Shown: positions 8,023 through 17,201, numbered from the stretch's first letter. The stretch is DNA of 33,149 nt from Opitutaceae bacterium (GCA_014376585.1 JACMRG010000213.1:1-33149); one strand, 5' to 3'. Program-made: numbers and translations. The notes: a model not told the origin generated them from the sequence alone.

Positions 8023-8372
8023 GCATCGAAATCTTTCCCGGAACCAAGCCGCTCATGCGGCCAGCGCCCCCGAACTGGGGCGAGATCTCGCCCGACGGCA
8101 AGACGGCGACCGTGGTGCGTTTCGCGCTCGTGGACCGGTGGGTGTCCTTTCCAGCCGATCAGTTCAAACGCTGGGAGCACGCGGTGGGCGAACCGGAGAT
8201 GCTGACGATCAAAACCGAGAAAGAGGAAATCGTCATCGAGGGCCGCGAATTGGCCGAGATCCGCGCGGCGCTCGACTTGGGCCGGCTCTGTGAACTGCGG
8301 GCGAATTTCCCGGGCCCCAGGGGGGCTGGGCCCGGTCCGCAGGTCCGCCGAATCACGATTGAAACGGCATGA
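8019..8372 (+). CDS. hypothetical small protein of the mobilization operon
   Basis: A 117-residue protein whose ATG overlaps the relaxase stop codon (ATGA), so it is translationally coupled to the relaxase. It is predicted soluble and slightly basic, with a beta-rich first half (ATVVRFALVDRWVSFPADQF, then WEHAVGEPEMLTIKTEKEEI) and a short C-terminal helix and tail rich in Gly/Pro. No family recognised. The next gene begins three bases after its stop, so it belongs to the same transcript as the relaxase and the methylase-helicase. A longer in-frame start at 7977 would lie inside the relaxase gene and is less likely. Confidence 0.65.
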   Translation: MSIEIFPGTKPLMRPAPPNWGEISPDGKTATVVRFALVDRWVSFPADQFKRWEHAVGEPEMLTIKTEKEEIVIEGRELAEIRAALDLGRLCELRANFPGPRGAGPGPQVRRITIETA

Positions 8373-8375
8373 AGC

Positions 8376-11300
8376 ATGGCGCAAAAACGACTCAACGATC
8401 CGTCGCAACTCGATCTCTTCGCGCACGCCCAACATGAGCGGACTCCTCACATACGGACGGATGGCGGAAGCCCACTGGCGGGAGTATTGTCCGCGGATCG
8501 TGCGGACGCTGGAAAATCAGGACCGGTCGCAGGCGGCGCTGCTGGAAGCCCAGGAGCGGACGTTGGACGAGATGGAAATACTGATGCGACAGTTCCGCCG
8601 GCAGGGACTGAACCCGCAGCAGACGCACGATCAGGCCTGGGAGCTGGTGAGGGAGAAATACATTCTCCTGCCGCCGGAGCGGGCGAAATAGTTCCGCTCA
8701 ACGCGAACAACTACCGGATCACCGACGCCGACCGCATCGGCGAAGGCGGACTAAAACAGAAGTATCGCCAGAATCTCGCGGCCATCCGCACAGTCCGCCA
8801 GATTCAGGCGGAGGCCCGGCCGGCCACCACGGAGGAAAAAGCCGTCATCGCCAAGTATGTCGGCTGGGGCGGACTGCCGCAGGTGTTCGCCACGCCGGCG
8901 GACGCTCCGCAGTGGAGAGCCGAGCAGGAGGAGCTGGCCGGATTGCTGGAACCCGATGAATTGAGTTCCGCGCGCGCCACTGTGCTCAACGCGCACTACA
9001 CTTCGCCCACCGTCATCCGGGCGATGTATGCGGCGCTGGACCGTCTTGGTTTCAAACACGGTCGCGTCCTCGAGCCCGCCTGCGGACTCGGACACTTTTT
9101 TGGCGTGATGCCGGATGCGATGGCGGCGCGCTCGCATTTGACCGGTGTCGAAATCGACCCGCTCACCGCCCGGCTCGCCCAGGCGCTCTACCCCGACGCG
9201 GACATCCGGTCGCAAGCGTTCGAGAACGTCACGCTTCCGACGAATGGCTTCGATCTCGCGGTTTCCAACGTGCCGTTCGGCGACTACGCGCCCTTCGATC
9301 CGAAGCTCAATCCGCGGAAATTTCATATTCACGACTACTACTTCGTAGCCGCGGCCGAGCGCGTGCGGACCGGCGGGCTGGTCGCGTTCGTCACGTCGCG
9401 CGGCACGCTCGACAAACAGTATCCCCATCTGCGCGAGGCCGTGGCCAAGTCGTGCGATTTTATCGGCGCAATCCGCCTGCCGAACACCGCCTTCAAAAAG
9501 AACGCCAATACCGAAGTCACGACCGACATCGTGTTCCTTCGCAAACGCGCGCCCGGGGAAAAAGTCGGCGGCCAGCCGTGGCGGGAGAGTCGACCGCTGG
9601 GCGCGGAGACGAACGCCATTTTTCTTAACGAGTATTACCACGCGCATGCCGAAATGATGCTTGGCCGGCTAGAGCGGGTGGAGCACGGCATGTATGGTCG
9701 CGAGGAAGTCCGGCTTTCCGCCGACGGACGCGACTTGGGTGAAGCGTTGGCCGGTGCGGTCGCGACGCTTCCGGCGAATGTCTTCAAGCCGCTCTCGGAG
9801 CAGCAGGCGGCGGCGATGCGCCAGACCATCCCGGTGCCACCGGGCGTAAAGCCCAACGCCTACGTCCTGACGAACGAGGGCGGCGGCGGAATCGCCGTGC
9901 GTGACGGCGACGAGTTGCGGCTGTTGACCGACTTGCCGCCACTTATGGCGCGGCGCATCCGGCGGCTGATCTACGTGCGCGACGCAGCGCGCGATTGCTT
10001 GCGCACGCAGGTCGAGAACCGGCCGGACGCCGAGGTCGAGGCCGCGCGCTTCCGGCTCAATCAGGACTACGACTATTTTAACGGGCAGTTCGGGCCGGTG
10101 TCGCACCCGGCGAATGTCCGCGCGTTCGCCGGCGACCCCGATTTGCCGTTGCTCCTTTCTTTGGAGAACTACGACGACGACACCAACACTGCGACGAAGA
10201 CGGCCATCTTTCGAGAGCGCACCATCCAGCGGCGCCAGCCCGTGCTGGCCGCCGGCGGAGCGAAAGAGGCCCTCGTCATCACGCTCAGCGAAAAGGGTAA
10301 AGTCGATCTGTCGCACATCGGAAAACTCCTCGGCAGATCCGAGGCCGAGTTTCTGCCGGAGTTGCAGGGCGCTCTTTTCCTTAACCCAGAGAGCCAGCGG
10401 TGGGAGACGGATGACGACTACCTCTCGGGCAACGTCCGACGGAAACTCGCGATGGCTGAGCACGCGGCAAAAACCGACGCCCGGTATCGACCCAACGTCG
10501 AGGCGTTGGCCGGCGTGCAGCCGGTCGACCTCACGGCGACGGAAATCGATGTCCGACTCGGATCGGCGTGGATTCCCACGAGGGATGTCGCCGCCTTCGC
10601 CGTCGACCTCCTGCACGGGCATCGCCCGGACGACGTGCGCGTGCATCACGCGGCACAGGTCGGGCTGTGGACGGTCGAGGTCAACGCCGCCATCAAGACC
10701 GGCGTCGCCGACCGCACCGAATGGGGCACCGCGCGCATCGCGGGTCACGCGCTGATCGAGGACGCGCTCAATCTGCGCACCCCGACGATTTTCGACTATG
10801 ACGACGAGGGCAAAGCTACCGTCAACGTGACGGCCACGGAGTCCGCCCGCGACAAGCAGCAGAAAATCAAAGACCGGTTTTCCGAATGGATTTGGGAGGA
10901 CGACGCCCGGCGCGAGCGGCTCGTGGATTTCTACAACCGGGAGTTCAATCACCTCCGGCTCCGCACCTTCAACGGCGACCATCTCACGCTGCCGGGCGCG
11001 AGTCCGACGATCACGCTGCGCCCTCATCAAAAGGCGGCGGTGTGGCGCATCCTGCAAACACCCAACGCGCTGCTCGCGCACGTGGTCGGCGCCGGGAAGA
11101 CCTACACGATGGCGGCTGCCGCGATGGAACTGAAACGACTCGGGCTCGCCCGGAAACCGATGTTCGTCGTCCCGAATCATATGCTCGGTCAGTTCAGCTC
11201 AGAGCTGCTCGCGCTCTATCCCGGTGCGAACGTTCTCGCCGCCGGGCGCGACGACTTCGCGAGCTTGCGTCGGCGCGAATTGATGAGCCGCATCGCGACC

Positions 11301-13694
11301 AATAATTGGGACGCGATCATCGTCACGCATTCGGGTTTCGAGCGGCTGCCGCTCTCGGCCAAGGCTCGTAAAGAATTTCTGGATGGGCAGCACGCGGAAC
11401 TGGTCGAGTGCATTTTGGAGCACAAAAGCCGGATTGGTGCATCGGCGTCCGGCACGCGGCTCGTGAAGGAATTGGAGCGCGCGAAAAAGAAACTCGAAGG
11501 CCGGATCAAAGCGCTCGGAGCCGAGCACCGCAAAGACGACACCCTGACGTTCGAGGAACTCGGCGTTGACCGGCTGTTCGTGGATGAGGCGCAGGCGTTC
11601 AAGAACCTGTTCTACATTTCCAAAATGACGCGAGTGGCCGGTCTGCCGCAGACCGCTTCGGAGCGGGCGTTCGACATGTTCCTGAAAGTGCAGCACGTCC
11701 AAAAGCAAAACGACGGCGCGGGCGTCGTCTTCGCCACCGGCACCCCGGTCACGAACACGATGGCGGAGATGTTCACGATGCAGCGCTACCTGCAAATGGA
11801 CGCGTTACGGCGTCAGAGTCTCCAGCACTTCGACGCGTGGGCCGGCACGTTCGGTGAGACGGTGACGGCGATGGAGCTGGCCCCGGATGGTGCCGGCTAC
11901 CGTTTGCACACCCGGTTCGCCCGGTTCGTGAACGTCCCGGAGCTGATGCAGATGTTCCGGTCGGTGGCCGACGTGCATACGGCGGATATGCTCAAGCTCC
12001 CCATTCCCGCGCTCGACGGCGGCAAGGCGCGCATCGTCCGCGCGCCCGCGACGCCGGAATTAAAGGCATTCGTCGCCGCGTTGGCGGTGCGCGCCGAGAA
12101 ACTCAAACGCGAGAAGGTCGATCCCTCTGTGGACAACATGCTCAAAATAACCGGTGAAGGCCGGAAGGCGGCGCTCGACATGCGATTGGTGCGGGGCGGC
12201 ACGGCGGATGCGCCCGAGAGCAAGGTCAACCAAGCCGTCCGCGAAATATTTTCTATCTGGCACGAAACGCGGGCGGACCGGCTGACGCAGATGGTGTTTT
12301 GCGACTTATCCACGCCGAAGGTCGAGGGGCGCGGCTTTTCCGTTTACCAAGATGTCAAAGCCAAGCTGATCGCACGCGGCGTGCCCGCCGAGGAAATCGC
12401 CTTCATCCAAGACTACGACGGCGACGCCGTGAAACTGACGCTCTTCAAAGACGTGCGGTCCGGCAAGGTGCGCGTCCTGTTGGGTTCTTCGCAGAAAATG
12501 GGCGCGGGCACTAACGCGCAGACGAAGCTGGTGGCGTTGCATCATCTCGACGCCCCGTGGCGTCCCGCGGACATCGAGCAACGTGAAGGTCGCATTCTCC
12601 GGCAGGGCAACCAAAACGCGGTTGTCCGCGTGAACCGCTATGTCACGGAAGGCAGCTTCGATGCTTACATGTGGCAAACGCTTGAAACGAAGGCGAAGTT
12701 CATCGCGCAGGTGATGACCGGCCAAACCGTGGCCCGCCGGCTCGAGGACTTGGATTCACCCGCACTCACATATGCCGAGGTAAAAGCCATCGCCTCGGGT
12801 AATCCGCTCGTCATCGAAAAGGCCAAGGTGGATGCCGAGGTCATGCGCTTGTCGCGGCTCCGCTCCGAGCACAGCGAATCGCAGTATGGCACCCGCAGCC
12901 GGTTGCGCATGGCCGGCGAGGATGTCGCACGGCTCGAACGTCAGGTGGCGGCGATGGAGCAGGACAAGGCCACGTGCGTGGATACTCAGGGTGATAAGTT
13001 TCGGATGGTCGTCGGTCAGAAAACCTACACCGAGCGCGCGGAGGCCGGCGCGGCGCTGGTGTATCTGGCGGCCGAACATCGCGACGATTATCTTGCCGGA
13101 CGCGCCGGAACCATCGTGCTGGGCGAGCTAGCCGGTTTCAAACTCGAATACCGCTCGGCGTGGCCCGACAAGGTCACCCTGCGGGGCGCGGCCGAACACG
13201 TTGCCAACATTTCGCCATCACCGATCGGCTCTATCAGTTCGCTCGAACACGCGGCGCGCTCCATCGAGGAACACGTGCTGCGGCTCCGCGATGAACTCGC
13301 GCGGTGTCGGACGAACCTCGCGGAGTTGACCGCACTCACGGGAAAAATCTTTGAGCACGAAGAACGCTATCGCGAACTCCTCAAGCGACAGGGCGAACTC
13401 GTTGACCTGCTCGACATCACCAAAAATCAGGCGTCGGCGCAGCAGGCCACCGAATCAACGGGCGACGCGGAATCGGTGGCTGCGGTAGCGCCGGAACCGA
13501 ACTCGCCCAGCGAAGAGGAATCGTCCGAAGAAGCACCCGCGCCGGTGGTCGCTACCGAAGTGGCGCTGGCCAAGACGACGAAAATCCGTCCGATCAAGAC
13601 CCGGCGGTTGGTGAAAAAAGAGCCCGTCCAATCGCTCGCGCCAACGGTGCGATTGTCGTCTGGCAATACCGGCCGGATGCAAATTGCCGTATGA
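8376..13694 (+). CDS. N6-adenine methylase / SNF2-type helicase fusion (DarB-like)
   Basis: A giant 1772-residue protein. Residues 1-110 are a Gly/Ala/Pro-rich linker after a short QLDLF-containing head. A methyltransferase domain follows, with the AdoMet motif LEPACGLGHFFG (232-243) and catalytic motif NVPF (298-301, a variant of NPPF/Y). A superfamily-2 helicase follows: motif I VVGAGKT (903-909), motif II VDEAQ (1069-1073), motif VI QREGRILRQG (1402-1411). The C-terminus is coiled coil, then an acidic and finally a basic tail. The methylase-plus-helicase architecture recalls phage P1 DarB and large proteins of conjugative elements thought to protect entering DNA from restriction. That role is inferred. 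The second P of the catalytic motif is replaced by V, as I recall for relatives. An 85-codon ORF overlaps its 5' end in another frame. Confidence 0.88.
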   Translation: MAQKRLNDPSQLDLFAHAQHERTPHIRTDGGSPLAGVLSADRADAGKSGPVAGGAAGSPGADVGRDGNTDATVPPAGTEPAADARSGLGAGEGEIHSPAAGAGEIVPLNANNYRITDADRIGEGGLKQKYRQNLAAIRTVRQIQAEARPATTEEKAVIAKYVGWGGLPQVFATPADAPQWRAEQEELAGLLEPDELSSARATVLNAHYTSPTVIRAMYAALDRLGFKHGRVLEPACGLGHFFGVMPDAMAARSHLTGVEIDPLTARLAQALYPDADIRSQAFENVTLPTNGFDLAVSNVPFGDYAPFDPKLNPRKFHIHDYYFVAAAERVRTGGLVAFVTSRGTLDKQYPHLREAVAKSCDFIGAIRLPNTAFKKNANTEVTTDIVFLRKRAPGEKVGGQPWRESRPLGAETNAIFLNEYYHAHAEMMLGRLERVEHGMYGREEVRLSADGRDLGEALAGAVATLPANVFKPLSEQQAAAMRQTIPVPPGVKPNAYVLTNEGGGGIAVRDGDELRLLTDLPPLMARRIRRLIYVRDAARDCLRTQVENRPDAEVEAARFRLNQDYDYFNGQFGPVSHPANVRAFAGDPDLPLLLSLENYDDDTNTATKTAIFRERTIQRRQPVLAAGGAKEALVITLSEKGKVDLSHIGKLLGRSEAEFLPELQGALFLNPESQRWETDDDYLSGNVRRKLAMAEHAAKTDARYRPNVEALAGVQPVDLTATEIDVRLGSAWIPTRDVAAFAVDLLHGHRPDDVRVHHAAQVGLWTVEVNAAIKTGVADRTEWGTARIAGHALIEDALNLRTPTIFDYDDEGKATVNVTATESARDKQQKIKDRFSEWIWEDDARRERLVDFYNREFNHLRLRTFNGDHLTLPGASPTITLRPHQKAAVWRILQTPNALLAHVVGAGKTYTMAAAAMELKRLGLARKPMFVVPNHMLGQFSSELLALYPGANVLAAGRDDFASLRRRELMSRIATNNWDAIIVTHSGFERLPLSAKARKEFLDGQHAELVECILEHKSRIGASASGTRLVKELERAKKKLEGRIKALGAEHRKDDTLTFEELGVDRLFVDEAQAFKNLFYISKMTRVAGLPQTASERAFDMFLKVQHVQKQNDGAGVVFATGTPVTNTMAEMFTMQRYLQMDALRRQSLQHFDAWAGTFGETVTAMELAPDGAGYRLHTRFARFVNVPELMQMFRSVADVHTADMLKLPIPALDGGKARIVRAPATPELKAFVAALAVRAEKLKREKVDPSVDNMLKITGEGRKAALDMRLVRGGTADAPESKVNQAVREIFSIWHETRADRLTQMVFCDLSTPKVEGRGFSVYQDVKAKLIARGVPAEEIAFIQDYDGDAVKLTLFKDVRSGKVRVLLGSSQKMGAGTNAQTKLVALHHLDAPWRPADIEQREGRILRQGNQNAVVRVNRYVTEGSFDAYMWQTLETKAKFIAQVMTGQTVARRLEDLDSPALTYAEVKAIASGNPLVIEKAKVDAEVMRLSRLRSEHSESQYGTRSRLRMAGEDVARLERQVAAMEQDKATCVDTQGDKFRMVVGQKTYTERAEAGAALVYLAAEHRDDYLAGRAGTIVLGELAGFKLEYRSAWPDKVTLRGAAEHVANISPSPIGSISSLEHAARSIEEHVLRLRDELARCRTNLAELTALTGKIFEHEERYRELLKRQGELVDLLDITKNQASAQQATESTGDAESVAAVAPEPNSPSEEESSEEAPAPVVATEVALAKTTKIRPIKTRRLVKKEPVQSLAPTVRLSSGNTGRMQIAV
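8434..8691 (+). CDS. candidate overprinted gene, 85-residue helical protein
   Basis: This ORF lies wholly inside the 5' part of the methylase-helicase gene, shifted by one base. It starts at ATG 8434 and ends at TAG 8691. Its protein is strikingly well-formed: an opening SGLLTYGRMAEAHWREYCPR followed by charged, amphipathic helices (ALLEAQERTLDEMEILMRQF, then THDQAWELVREKYILLPPER). I recall related small proteins next to similar helicase genes in other elements. The overlapping frame reads as a low-complexity Gly/Ala/Pro linker exactly here, as expected if this frame carries the main constraint. No strong ribosome binding site is visible. The function is unknown. Confidence 0.6.
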   Translation: MSGLLTYGRMAEAHWREYCPRIVRTLENQDRSQAALLEAQERTLDEMEILMRQFRRQGLNPQQTHDQAWELVREKYILLPPERAK

Positions 13695-14083
13695 GAAACG
13701 AAGTCGCGAGGTCATTCATCCCGGCGTCCGACGGGCTTACGGAAGGGCAGAGGTTGAACCGTATCTGCGAATTGCTCTCCAAGGCTGTCGTCCGCGACTG
13801 GGCCAGCCGGATTGTGGTCGAGCGCGGCGCGGGCGGCGCGCCGGAGGAGCCGTGCGCCCCGATGGCGGAGGCGTCCGATGGAGCACGGGTTCTCAGCTAC
13901 CTGTCGCTCGTTGGTGAAGCGAGTTCGGCGCTAATCCGCGAAACGCTCGGATTGTCCAAGATGCGGGTCTATCGCGCCGTTCATTCATTGATCAGGAGCG
14001 GCCGGGTCACCGCCAAAGGGCGCTCTCGAATGACGACCTATGCGCTCAGTCGAACGGAGGCGAGTAAGGTGACGCTCAATTGA
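13691..14083 (+). CDS. winged-helix DNA-binding protein
   Basis: A 130-residue protein whose start overlaps the stop of the methylase-helicase gene (ATGA). The C-terminal half (about residues 66-122) has a MarR/TrmB-like winged-helix pattern: VLSYLSLVGEASSALIRETL, then GLSKMRVYRAVHSLIRSGRV and a TAKGRSRMTTYAL wing. The N-terminal half is helical with an Ala/Gly-rich linker. The wing-helix unit resembles the extreme C-terminus of the serine recombinase next door (IIAFLRRAGPT, then STYRRLSELVSAGQV), so the two may share a fold. It could regulate the element's operons or act as a directionality factor for the recombinase. Both are inferences from position. Confidence 0.7.
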   Translation: MRNEVARSFIPASDGLTEGQRLNRICELLSKAVVRDWASRIVVERGAGGAPEEPCAPMAEASDGARVLSYLSLVGEASSALIRETLGLSKMRVYRAVHSLIRSGRVTAKGRSRMTTYALSRTEASKVTLN

Positions 14084-14090
14084 ACCGGAG

Positions 14091-16460
14091 ATGAAGCCCG
14101 CCCAAAACGTCACCGCCCTGTGGATGCCTGCCGCGATCTACACACGCGTTTCGACCACCAAACAGTTGGGCCGTCGGATGGAATCGTGCGAGAGTCAGGA
14201 AGCCATTTGTCAGGACTATATCCGAACTCAAGCGCCGGTTAAGGGCTGGGATCATGTGCAGACGTTCACCGATCCAGCCTACTCCGGTGCAACCATGAAG
14301 CGGCCGGGGATGGACGCGCTCAAGCAAGCGGTCGCGGCTGGCCAAATCCGCGTCGTCGTCATCTTCAAGTTGGAGCGCGTCCTGCGTTCGACCGACGAGT
14401 GGGCACCGTTTCGCACGTTTCTGAGTCAGAACAATTGCGAGCTGGCGAGCGCGATGGAGGATATTTCCGAAAAAACCGCGCTGGGCCGGCTCAAAAATAA
14501 CCTGCTCGTCAGCGTCTCCGAATATGACCGGTTGAACACCGCCGAAAAAGTCCGAGCGAAAATGGGCGAGCAGGCGAAGCGCGGATTTTGGAACGGCGGT
14601 AGCGTTCCCTACGGCTACGCCTACGACAAGACTACCCAGAAGCTGAGCCACCACCCCGTGGAATCTGTCGTGGTCCGGCGCATCTACGAGCGTGCGGCCG
14701 GGCTGGTTTCGCTCACCGACTTGGCCAATTTCCTCAATGCTGAGGGCCTTCGCACCAAACAGCGATTTTTGCGCCGTCGTGACGGCACCCGGCAAGTTAT
14801 CGGCCAGCAGCGATTCCGGTCGGACGGCCTGCGACTGCTTGTTACAAATCCCATCTATCGTGGTGTGGTGCGATTCCAAGGCGAGGAATACCGAGGTCAA
14901 CATGAAGCGCTGGTGTCCGATGATCTGTGGGAACGCGCGAATGCCGCGGTCCGGGAAACCCGCCCGCGGGCGGAGTTGCGCGTCGACCAGAATATCCACC
15001 AATACCTGCTCAAGGGGATTTGCCGTTGCGGCCACTGCGGTCGCTCGCTGATTCCGCAGACCTGCGGGGACAGCAACAACGCCCACAAAAGGTATCGCTA
15101 TTACAACTGCGGCTCCGTGCTGCGCGACCGCCGTCTCGGCGAATGTCCGGTGGGCCGGCTATCGGCGCGGGCCTTGGAGGGCGCGGTCATCGCTTTTCTC
15201 GGTGAGGTCAGCAAGCACCCGTCGCTCGTCAGCGGTGTCCTCGAAGCGACGCGTGCGCGGTCGAAGGGAGATCGACAGTCACTGCGGACCGATCTGGACG
15301 CGCTCCAAGCGCGGTTGGATAAGGTGAATGAGGAGTTGGGTCGGTGTGTGGACGTAGTGGCAAAAGGGGGCGCGGGTGTGCTCGGCCCCGAGCTCATGAA
15401 GCGCGCAGAAAAATTGCGCGCGGAGCAGGATCAATTGGTGATCGGGCGCGAAAAAAAACGTCAGGAGCTGGTGGCGTGTGATGCCGCGACCTATAACGAG
15501 AAGCGTGTGCAGGACTCCCTGGAACGACTCACTCTAATTCTGCCGGTATTGGCTCCGGCCGAACAGGCGGAACTCGTGCGTTTGTTTGTGGACCGTGTCG
15601 AAGTCCGGGAACCGGCGCGGACACAATTCGGCGCGTCGCTCGAGGAAGGCGCATCACGTCGCGTGCTGGCGCTGCGGATCAAATTGCATCTGCCGCGATT
15701 GGTGGAGGGCATCGAACGGGCCGATGGGACAGGCAAGTCGGTCGCGAATTCATATCGGCCGATTGCCGCGCGCGGCGTCAACTTTGAGACCAAGGTGGAT
15801 TTCTCCCAAGCGCTCCGTGGCGTCGTGACGCTCCTCGCCCCATTTCACCATCCGGTGCGCGTTTCCGGGAGGGCCGATGGCATCGCTCTTGTCGAACGGG
15901 CTAAAGTTGCCGGCGAGACGCAGCATTTGGTGGTGCGCGCGCAACACTGGCATCGCTTGCTCGAGAGCGGCCAAGCCGCCAACCGGGTCGCGCTGGCCAA
16001 GCGATTTGGCGTCACCCCGGGTGCCGTTACGCGCACCTTGAAAATGATTCAGTTGAGTCCCGAGATTCAAAATTTTCTTGGCACGTTGAAGACAAAGGAG
16101 GCTCTCCGGCATTTCGGAATGAAGAAAGTCGGCGCCTTGGCGGACCTGACCCGGGAGGAGCAACTCGCCGGTTTCGAGCGCATCCGCCGTGCCTTCGCCC
16201 AGCCGACGCCGGACTTGGTTCCGGGTGAACCACTCAAGGTGTTCCGGTCCGAAGCCAAAGAAGCCGAGGATATGGCCGACACCGAGCGCATCATCGCCTT
16301 CCTCCGTCGGGCCGGGCCGACCGCTCCACGGAGGATCGGCGCGGAGGTGCAGCTATCAATCGCATCGACCTACCGGCGCCTTTCCGAACTTGTGTCGGCC
16401 GGCCAAGTCGCCTGCACCGGTAACACTCGAAATCGCACCTATGCGGCACTAACGGCGTAG
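14091..16460 (+). CDS. large serine recombinase with ParB-like C-terminal extension
   Basis: A 789-residue site-specific recombinase, the likely integrase of the element. The catalytic N-terminal resolvase domain has the nucleophile S21 in YTRVSTTKQ, followed by the family stretches KLERVLRSTDEW and EYDRLNTAEKVRAKMGEQAK. The 'recombinase' domain follows (GFWNGGSVPYGYAYD onwards), then a zinc ribbon with C-x-C-x2-C (about 310-315) and later YYNCG and CPVG, then a coiled coil (about 400-470). Unlike ordinary large serine integrases (about 450-600 residues), it continues with a ParB-like HTH (LAKRFGVTPGAVTRTLKMIQ, around 635-655) and a terminal winged helix. It ends the rightward operon, eight bases after the winged-helix gene. 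An internal ATG at 14124 is an alternative start. Confidence 0.9.
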   Translation: MKPAQNVTALWMPAAIYTRVSTTKQLGRRMESCESQEAICQDYIRTQAPVKGWDHVQTFTDPAYSGATMKRPGMDALKQAVAAGQIRVVVIFKLERVLRSTDEWAPFRTFLSQNNCELASAMEDISEKTALGRLKNNLLVSVSEYDRLNTAEKVRAKMGEQAKRGFWNGGSVPYGYAYDKTTQKLSHHPVESVVVRRIYERAAGLVSLTDLANFLNAEGLRTKQRFLRRRDGTRQVIGQQRFRSDGLRLLVTNPIYRGVVRFQGEEYRGQHEALVSDDLWERANAAVRETRPRAELRVDQNIHQYLLKGICRCGHCGRSLIPQTCGDSNNAHKRYRYYNCGSVLRDRRLGECPVGRLSARALEGAVIAFLGEVSKHPSLVSGVLEATRARSKGDRQSLRTDLDALQARLDKVNEELGRCVDVVAKGGAGVLGPELMKRAEKLRAEQDQLVIGREKKRQELVACDAATYNEKRVQDSLERLTLILPVLAPAEQAELVRLFVDRVEVREPARTQFGASLEEGASRRVLALRIKLHLPRLVEGIERADGTGKSVANSYRPIAARGVNFETKVDFSQALRGVVTLLAPFHHPVRVSGRADGIALVERAKVAGETQHLVVRAQHWHRLLESGQAANRVALAKRFGVTPGAVTRTLKMIQLSPEIQNFLGTLKTKEALRHFGMKKVGALADLTREEQLAGFERIRRAFAQPTPDLVPGEPLKVFRSEAKEAEDMADTERIIAFLRRAGPTAPRRIGAEVQLSIASTYRRLSELVSAGQVACTGNTRNRTYAALTA

Positions 16461-16532
16461 TGACCCCGCGGAGATCGTCGCTTGCGCTTGACCATTCAAT
16501 CTTCGCAATCCGGCCCACAGGAAGCGGTGCCC

Positions 16533-17105
16533 CTACTTCTCCGCGCTGCTGCGATCGCAGTTGCAGTCGAGGCACGCGCCGTCAGCGCAGGCACCGCAGA
16601 ATTCCTGAAGCTTCTTCCGCAATTCCGCGCGGGCGCGGTGGAGCGTAACGCTGGCGTTATTGGCCGTCATCCCGAGCGCGATGGCCGTGGCCGACACCGG
16701 CCGGCCCTCGAGATCGACGCGGCGGAGCAACTCGGCGTGGGTCGGTTTGAGTGACGGCAGCAGATGCGCGAAGCAACCGCACAAAACCCGCTCGGCGTCC
16801 GCGTCGTCGGCGAGCGTGATTGCATCAGCGGTCCACGCGTCCTCCCGCCGGCGCGTGGCGTTGCGACTGCGCGCATGATCTATGATGACGTTGCGGAGGA
16901 TCTGATAAAACCACGCGACGCTTTTCTCACCATCTTTCAATTCGTCAGCGCGCTGGAGGGCCTTGATGAGGCCGTTCTGGAGGAGGTCATCGGCATCGGC
17001 TGCATTGCCGACGCGCGAGACGAGGAAGGCTTTGAAAGCACTGTGATGAGCGAGCAGCGCGGACGCAACATCGGGCGAGCTGGGCCGGGACATGCGATGC
17101 ACCAT
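16533..17105 (-). CDS. CorE-like ECF RNA polymerase sigma factor with Cys-rich C-terminus
   Basis: A 190-residue ECF sigma factor. Region 2 includes NAADADDLLQNGLIKALQRA and VAWFYQILRNVIIDHARSRN; region 4 includes LLRRVDLEGRPVSATAIALG and ASVTLHRARAELRKKL. The C-terminus is a cysteine-rich tail, CGACADGACLDCNC (C-x2-C-x4-C-x2-C-x-C). Such a domain is known from CorE-type (ECF44) sigma factors of Myxococcus, which sense copper or cadmium/zinc directly and need no anti-sigma factor. None is encoded here. It lies beside copper-handling genes, two of which carry a shared ECF-type promoter motif. A Met at codon 5 (17093) is an alternative start. Confidence 0.85.
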   Translation of the reverse strand: MVHRMSRPSSPDVASALLAHHSAFKAFLVSRVGNAADADDLLQNGLIKALQRADELKDGEKSVAWFYQILRNVIIDHARSRNATRRREDAWTADAITLADDADAERVLCGCFAHLLPSLKPTHAELLRRVDLEGRPVSATAIALGMTANNASVTLHRARAELRKKLQEFCGACADGACLDCNCDRSSAEK

Positions 17106-17201
17106 GGTCCCATTTCCACAGACGTAAAGTGCGGTCTCGCTCCGACGGCGCCCTGGACTCCCGTAGCTTTCGGCGCCGCCGCGGGACTGAGCGAGGGCCG
17201 G

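Noticed and set aside
9669-11180. A 503-codon minus-strand ORF opposite the methylase-helicase gene
   Set aside because: Arg-rich, motif-free mirror frame of a well-supported gene.
16461-16532. Attachment site of the element at the recombinase end
   Set aside because: I compared this stretch with 1391-1961 by eye and saw no convincing direct repeat, so no att pair is claimed.
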